11,044 nucleotides of DNA from Planctomycetaceae bacterium UBA2972 (GTDB lineage: Bacteria > Planctomycetota > Planctomycetia > Pirellulales > Pirellulaceae), in contig DEAW01000118.1 of the NCBI GenBank assembly GCA_002348315.1, positions 2,845-13,888 on the forward strand. Reading direction: 5' to 3'. The notes beneath the pieces were generated by a model. It did no database searches and was not told the DNA's origin. It saw only the letters and a list, made by a program, of their open reading frames with translations. A program made the translations under genes and the position numbers. How positions within the stretch are numbered: the stretch's first letter is position 1; each line of letters starts with the position of its first letter. Positions 7,434 to 11,044 of the stretch are shown here, piece by piece.

Positions 7434-8564
7434 CTATTTTTCCAGTCGCCGAGCGATGACATCGTGATCGAGTGGAGTGATTTTTACATTACTTGCCGGT
7501 TCGGTAAGCAGAATATCGTGTTGCTCCTGCTTGGGTGTCGTAAAGGAGAATTGCACGACGAACGCGCCCACCTGTACGCCATGGCCACTGTAAACAGGAG
7601 GCCAGAAATCTTCTCCGCGAGTGGCAAGTGTCCTGGCAAGCATTCGAGTTGCTCGTCCTGAAAACCCACCCAACACCATTTCCAACCGTCCCAGGGCTTC
7701 ACGATGGATGTAAAAAACCATGGCAGCATCTTCTGTCTTTTCATTCCAGCGGCAAACATCCCAGGAGCCATCCGCTGTTTCGAACATGATCCCGGGTTCG
7801 GTTGGTAGTTCAGTGTTGGAAAGCTGAGTGCCAGCCATACAGGATTCGGGTTTTAAGTCGTCATCCCGGTAACGCAGCATGATAGGACATCCTCGTTTGC
7901 TTCCGGTTTCAACCTGAGACTGATCCTTAAACGCCTCGCAATTAAATGTCGTTGCCATGATGTGCTCAACCACCGGATTACTTTTGACGGACCCCAACCC
8001 GATTAAGCCCCGGTCGGAGCTAAATTGCGTGAAGGCGTCATACACTTCTGCACTACGTCGAAAGACCTCTGCCTGATCCTGCTCGCTGGGACTCCAAACG
8101 AGTGACTGTTGTAAAAGTTCCGGATGTGGAATTGGCTCGGAATCGTTCATCTTGGACGTTCCTCCAAGTGACGAGATACCATTAAGCAGTTCACCCATTA
8201 GCAGTGAGTCGGAGGCAACAAGCCAGGCACCATGGGGACCGTCGCCGTCATCCTGAAAACGACGGATGCCACAACAGATTTCAATGCGTTGACGGCGAGC
8301 CAGCATTTCCCAGAAGTTTTCAGCTTCCACTGCGAAGAGCGCTCCGGGCAACTGATCCGCCGTGGCGTAACCATGTTCGACCAGATAGTCACAGAGTCGC
8401 GATAACGCTTTGAGCGGGATATATTTGACTTCATTCTTGAGTAGAGCTGAAACCTGATGACGATCGAGCCCGGTGTATTCGACGATGGACTTGACGGTGC
8501 CGGGACGTTTACGTGGATCGGGAACATGGCCCAGTAATTCCGCAAGACGGAAGGAATATTGCAT
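7434..8564 (-). CDS. HTH-domain protein with a long unrecognised C-terminal region
   Basis: The product is 376 aa. Residues about 20-66 look like a Cro/C1-type helix-turn-helix: KSIVEYTGLDRHQVSALLKN (25-44) contains the turn and recognition helix, followed by the helix LKALSRLCDYLVEHG (51-65). The remaining 300 residues show no motif I recognise. They contain conserved-looking acidic and aromatic patches such as GSWDVCRW and a late beta-rich stretch (GAFVVQFSF). There is no signal peptide or membrane segment. It is probably a cytoplasmic DNA-binding regulator with a sensory or dimerisation body; that role is inferred from the HTH alone. The ATG has no Shine-Dalgarno. A terminator lies just upstream (8602-8623), so it should have its own promoter. 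It is convergent with plsC, with two bases between stop codons. Confidence 0.7.
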   Translation of the reverse strand: MQYSFRLAELLGHVPDPRKRPGTVKSIVEYTGLDRHQVSALLKNEVKYIPLKALSRLCDYLVEHGYATADQLPGALFAVEAENFWEMLARRQRIEICCGIRRFQDDGDGPHGAWLVASDSLLMGELLNGISSLGGTSKMNDSEPIPHPELLQQSLVWSPSEQDQAEVFRRSAEVYDAFTQFSSDRGLIGLGSVKSNPVVEHIMATTFNCEAFKDQSQVETGSKRGCPIMLRYRDDDLKPESCMAGTQLSNTELPTEPGIMFETADGSWDVCRWNEKTEDAAMVFYIHREALGRLEMVLGGFSGRATRMLARTLATRGEDFWPPVYSGHGVQVGAFVVQFSFTTPKQEQHDILLTEPASNVKITPLDHDVIARRLEK

Positions 8565-8590
8565 AGTGGCGTCCGAACAAATAGAGATCT

Positions 8591-8630
8591 AAAAAGAAAT
8601 AGCCAGAGTGAGAAGACTCTGGCATTTTAA
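8591..8630 (-). terminator. Intrinsic terminator of the small gene at 8668-8916
   Basis: GCCAGAGT (8602-8609) and ACTCTGGC (8616-8623) form a perfect 8-bp stem with a 6-base loop. Read on the minus strand, the stem is followed by TATTTCTTTTT. It begins 45 bases past the stop codon of the small minus-strand gene and separates it from the HTH gene. On the plus strand only ATTTT follows, so bidirectional use would be weak. Confidence 0.85.
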
Positions 8631-8667
8631 CGGACTGCTTACCGGTTATGTTGAATCAACAAGGCCT

Positions 8668-8916
8668 TTAGGCAGCATTAGCGGCTGTAGATTGACCACT
8701 AAGGTCGATCTCTGTGGTTTCCGCATCCTCATTGATTAAGGTTAAAACACCGGTTGCAGGGCTCCAGACGGCCTGAAGATTTCCGCAAAAGAAACGTCGT
8801 CCCAGATAGTTCCCATCGACAAGTTGGATCACTTCCTGCATTTCAACGGTCGGTTCTGCTCCGTTGGCAAGGAAGAAATCGATGGCATGAGATTGGATTG
8901 CTTCTGAAAGTTCCAT
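8668..8916 (-). CDS. Uncharacterised small protein (82 aa)
   Basis: The chosen ATG at 8916 gives an 82-aa product beginning MELSEAIQSHAIDFFLANGA and ending in an Ala-rich tail. A TTG at 8985 in the same frame would add 23 residues, but these look unlike the rest and neither start has a clear Shine-Dalgarno. The predicted pattern is one helix followed by several short beta strands (EVIQLVDG, FFCGNLQAVWS, GVLTLINED), a small alpha/beta fold. It is acidic, with no signal peptide, membrane segment or cysteine cluster. I do not recognise the family. It is a single gene between the tRNA unit and its own terminator. TAATCT lies shortly upstream of the ATG, which could be a -10 of a nearly leaderless transcript, but no -35 was found. 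Confidence 0.6.
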   Translation of the reverse strand: MELSEAIQSHAIDFFLANGAEPTVEMQEVIQLVDGNYLGRRFFCGNLQAVWSPATGVLTLINEDAETTEIDLSGQSTAANAA

Positions 8917-9083
8917 CAGACAGATTATTCTGTGGGTGTTCAAACGAAAGACGACACGCACTTGATTTGTCGACTGAATGGGCAACCAGAGTTGAAATCC
9001 GCTTTGATTGGAAGCATAGGTTGACCAAAGCCCCTATTTTTACAACCAATGGGATGCTGCAGTCACTGTGGGCTTGAAGGCAC

Positions 9084-9121
9084 AAAAAAACGCCTTCCAT
9101 GATTATACAGAAGACGTTTTT
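9084..9121 (-). terminator. Intrinsic terminator after tRNA-Ser
   Basis: On the minus strand AAAAACGTCTTC (9121-9110) pairs with GAAGGCGTTTTT (9097-9086). The stem is twelve base pairs with one G-U and a 12-base loop, and the T-run continues to 9084. On the plus strand the same position would be a C-A mismatch, so the structure fits minus-strand use. It starts six bases after the tRNA discriminator base. Confidence 0.85.
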
Positions 9122-9127
9122 GCGGAG

Positions 9128-9214
9128 CGGATGGGCTGGGATTCGAACCCAGGGTACGCGTCAACGTACAGTAGTTTTCAAGACTACCGCCTTCGACCAC
9201 TCGGCCACCCATCC
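9128..9214 (-). tRNA. tRNA-Ser (anticodon TGA)
   Basis: This 87-base class II tRNA reads UCA and related serine codons. The acceptor stem is GGATGGG (9214-9208) with CCCATCC (9135-9129), and the discriminator G is at 9128. The anticodon arm is GTAGT-CTTGAAA-ACTAC, giving TGA. A long variable arm (TGTACGTTGACGCGTAC) is typical of serine tRNAs. The T arm is CTGGG-TTCGAAT-CCCAG. The 3' CCA is not encoded (CTC follows), so it must be added enzymatically. Confidence 0.97.
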
Positions 9215-9253
9215 TGAGAGACAGACAGGCTTGAACCTGCTGCTCGTTGTGTT

Positions 9254-9282
9254 GTTATCGGCTGAATTTGTGAAAAAATCAA
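9254..9282 (-). promoter_or_regulatory. Predicted sigma-70-type promoter of tRNA-Ser
   Basis: On the minus strand TTGATT (9282-9277) and GATAAC (9259-9254) are separated by exactly 17 bases, close to TTGACA/TATAAT. A start near 9247 would give a leader of about 33 bases before the mature tRNA 5' end, to be removed by RNase P. Confidence 0.6.
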
Positions 9283-9297
9283 GCGGGGGCTGATACG

Positions 9298-9335
9298 AAA
9301 AAACCAATTCTATCAGCAGGTCACTTCGGGTTGGT
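9298..9335 (-). terminator. Weak candidate terminator downstream of the CobW-family gene
   Basis: On the minus strand ACCAA (9335-9331) pairs with TTGGT (9307-9303), and the T-run covers 9303-9298. It begins 11 bases past the stop codon of the CobW-like gene. The stem is only 5 bp with a 23-base loop, so the T-run and position are the main support. Confidence 0.3.
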
Positions 9336-9346
9336 GCCCCTCCTGT

Positions 9347-10444
9347 TTAGCTTGATTGATAGCGGTGAGTTGGCACCGGGCGGCCCGGACGAAAGCTCTG
9401 AGTTTCACCAAAGTCGGCGACAGCAGACACGCTTTTCACAGCGTCATTTACGCTTGCGTGCACAAGTTCAGTCAGCGTTTCCGGAGCAATGGCAACGCGG
9501 GCATTCACGATGATGTCGACCTGAGTTAACTGCCTGCCACTGGCAAGCGAAACTTGAGCCGGTGTATCGCTACTGATGAGATTAGCTACGGCGTGTGCCG
9601 AGTCCCCAACGCCTATCGTTTTTAGATGAGCCGTCTCTGCGTTTGTTTCTGCCAGACGTTGCCTTAGTCGTTCGATGATGTCCAGCAACAAAGCATCGAG
9701 ATCAAAAGGAGTGTTGGCCTGAACTTGAAGACTACTATTGAGCCATCCCAATTCAGCTTCGCCTTCGGCATAGATGTCATAGTCGAGTTCTAAAATGCGG
9801 TTACCAAATTCACCGGTTTGGTTAATAGCTTCCTGTAGCTGCTCCATTCCCTGACCACTTAGTGCAGATATTTTGACGATCGGAATGTCAGGGTGCTTAT
9901 GCTGCAGCAAAGATTCTAGCTCCTGAATCTCCTCACTCGACAATTCATCGATCCGGTTTAGGATCAGGAAATCGGCTTCTTCCAGTTGTTTTTCAAAAAT
10001 GTAAGCTGCTTTAGGTGAAAATCCGGCATTGGCTTCACCTTTGAGAATCCGACGGCCATGGCTCGGTTTGAGAATGACGCCATAAGGTGCGACTTCAAAT
10101 TGATCCTGGTGCATGTGTTTGAGTGGTTGCACGACAGTGGCTACCAGATCCGTACAGCTTCCAACCGGTTCGGCAATAATAATATCCGGATGTTGTTGCT
10201 CACTCAGTTTTTCTGTCGTGGCAGTCAATTCGTTAAAGTGGCAGCAAAAACATGCTCCGGCAACTTCGCCGACGTCAAATCCCTGATTTCGTAGCGTGTG
10301 TGTATCAACCAGATCGGAGGCCTGATCGTTGGTGACAATGCCGACCTTAAGTCCCTGAGCTTGATACATGGCGGCGAGTCGACCGATAGTCGTAGTTTTG
10401 CCCGCGCCCAAAAAACCACCGATCATGACAAATCGCATCGTCAT
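9347..10444 (-). CDS. CobW/G3E-family GTPase, putative metallochaperone
   Basis: The product is 365 aa. The P-loop is GGFLGAGKTT (residues 9-18). VTNDQ (37-41) and the GACFCC cluster (63-68, CxCC) are hallmarks of the CobW/COG0523 group of G3E GTPases, which bind Zn, Co or Ni through that CxCC and deliver the metal to target proteins. AEPVGSC (91-97) is the usual E-P-x-G stretch. The guanine-specificity motif is NRID (163-166), with Arg where NKxD has Lys. The C-terminal part (about 215-365) does not resemble the usual His-rich CobW_C domain, so target and metal are unknown. The protein is cytoplasmic. The start is ATG-ACG-ATG with only GAGA upstream, so Met3 is an alternative. The DJ-1/PfpI gene ends 29 bases upstream, suggesting a shared transcript. 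Confidence 0.85.
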   Translation of the reverse strand: MTMRFVMIGGFLGAGKTTTIGRLAAMYQAQGLKVGIVTNDQASDLVDTHTLRNQGFDVGEVAGACFCCHFNELTATTEKLSEQQHPDIIIAEPVGSCTDLVATVVQPLKHMHQDQFEVAPYGVILKPSHGRRILKGEANAGFSPKAAYIFEKQLEEADFLILNRIDELSSEEIQELESLLQHKHPDIPIVKISALSGQGMEQLQEAINQTGEFGNRILELDYDIYAEGEAELGWLNSSLQVQANTPFDLDALLLDIIERLRQRLAETNAETAHLKTIGVGDSAHAVANLISSDTPAQVSLASGRQLTQVDIIVNARVAIAPETLTELVHASVNDAVKSVSAVADFGETQSFRPGRPVPTHRYQSS

Positions 10445-10473
10445 TTCATTTTCTCTTTCACTTGGGGCCGGAA

Positions 10474-11044
10474 TTAGCCAGCCGTGGTTGCGGCGTCGAG
10501 CATTTCCAGGAAGGTTTTCATCAGAGGGGCATTATCGTGCCAGGTTCTGGCCGAGACAATATTGCCATCGACGACCGTTTCCTGATCGACATAGACTCCG
10601 CCACCCTGTTCAGCATCCATAGCGCATTTCGCCACGGTGGTAACATTTCGGCCGTTGATGATTCCGGCCGACGTGAGGATTTCAATTCCGTGGCAGACAC
10701 TTGCGATAGGTTTACCGGCATCGTGGATCGCTTTAACAACTCGGTTGAGGTCGTCATCATATCTCAGGTATTCCGGAGCACGACCGCCGGAAATGAATAC
10801 TCCGGCATATTCGTCGGGATTGACGTCCTGAAAAGCGATGTCGGCTTTGATGAAGTATCCCGGTCGTTCCTGAGTGATGTCCCAGGCAATACTGGAGTCT
10901 GGTGGGATCTCATGCAGAACAGTGTGGTAAAGCCGTGCTTCGGGGCCGGCAACCACGACTTCATAACCTGCCTCTTTCAGTCGAAAGAAAGGATAAAAGG
11001 TATCGAGTGCTTCGGTGGCATCACCGAGTGGCATGAGTACTTTG
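10474..11044 (-). CDS. DJ-1/PfpI-family protein (5' end outside window)
   Basis: The frame is open to the window edge. Residues Lys-Val-Leu precede the first in-window Met, and KVLMPLGD is the usual first beta strand of this family, so the true start lies beyond 11044. Numbered from the in-window Met (11034), the conserved Glu is in GDATEALD (Glu8). GGRAPEYLR (83-91) and the nucleophile elbow SVCHG (112-116, Cys114) follow. The family includes intracellular Cys-dependent peptidases, glyoxalase/deglycase-like enzymes and stress proteins; the exact reaction cannot be told from sequence. There is no signal peptide in the visible part. The C-terminus is complete. It sits just upstream of the CobW-like GTPase in the same direction (29 bases between them), and the pair is probably co-transcribed. 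Confidence 0.88.
   Translation of the reverse strand, partial: KVLMPLGDATEALDTFYPFFRLKEAGYEVVVAGPEARLYHTVLHEIPPDSSIAWDITQERPGYFIKADIAFQDVNPDEYAGVFISGGRAPEYLRYDDDLNRVVKAIHDAGKPIASVCHGIEILTSAGIINGRNVTTVAKCAMDAEQGGGVYVDQETVVDGNIVSARTWHDNAPLMKTFLEMLDAATTAG

Noticed and set aside
9099..9293. Plus-strand 64-codon frame over the tRNA
   Set aside because: It runs through the antisense of tRNA-Ser and its promoter and is not coding.
10368..10622. Plus-strand frame spanning the DJ-1/CobW junction
   Set aside because: It is antisense to two well-supported genes and has no start signal or motif.

Overview
The window looks like a chromosomal segment of a planctomycete-type bacterium. This is inferred from an enlarged PilM-type protein with a fused membrane and extracytoplasmic part, a 946-residue GH38-like protein ahead of cmk and plsC, a CobW-family GTPase paired with a DJ-1/PfpI protein, frequent starts with little or no Shine-Dalgarno sequence, and balanced base composition. 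No rRNA or other phylogenetic marker is present, so the assignment is inference. I see no transposase, phage, CRISPR or plasmid gene.

Layout: (1) 1-2369, minus strand: a PilM-like actin-fold ATPase carrying a transmembrane segment, an extracytoplasmic PilN-like region, a glycine-rich stretch and a charged tail; its 3' end lies outside the window. (2) 2370-3206: an unusually long intergenic region of about 840 bp with two good inverted repeats, one marginal 45-codon ORF, and a compact cluster of hairpins and short repeats just before the next gene. (3) 3207-7431, plus strand: a GH38-like alpha-mannosidase relative, cytidylate kinase (cmk) and a PlsC-type acyltransferase, closely spaced and probably co-transcribed. 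(4) 7434-8564, minus strand: a 376-aa protein with an N-terminal helix-turn-helix and an unrecognised body, convergent with plsC across two bases. (5) 8602-9282, minus strand: a small uncharacterised protein with its own terminator, then a self-contained tRNA-Ser(TGA) unit with promoter and terminator. (6) 9347-11044, minus strand: a CobW/G3E-family GTPase preceded by a DJ-1/PfpI-family protein, 29 bp apart and probably an operon; the DJ-1 gene is cut by the window edge at its 5' end.

The cmk-plsC pair links CMP/dCMP phosphorylation with phosphatidic acid synthesis, and the GH38-like gene is translationally close to it (9 bp), so the three probably share a transcript. The PilM-like gene implies a type IV pilus or type II secretion-like machine encoded nearby. 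The most unusual points are the domain fusion in the PilM-like protein, the apparent loss of the catalytic aspartate in the GH38-like protein, and the repeat and hairpin cluster at 3010-3143. I did not find a convincing new defence or mobile system.
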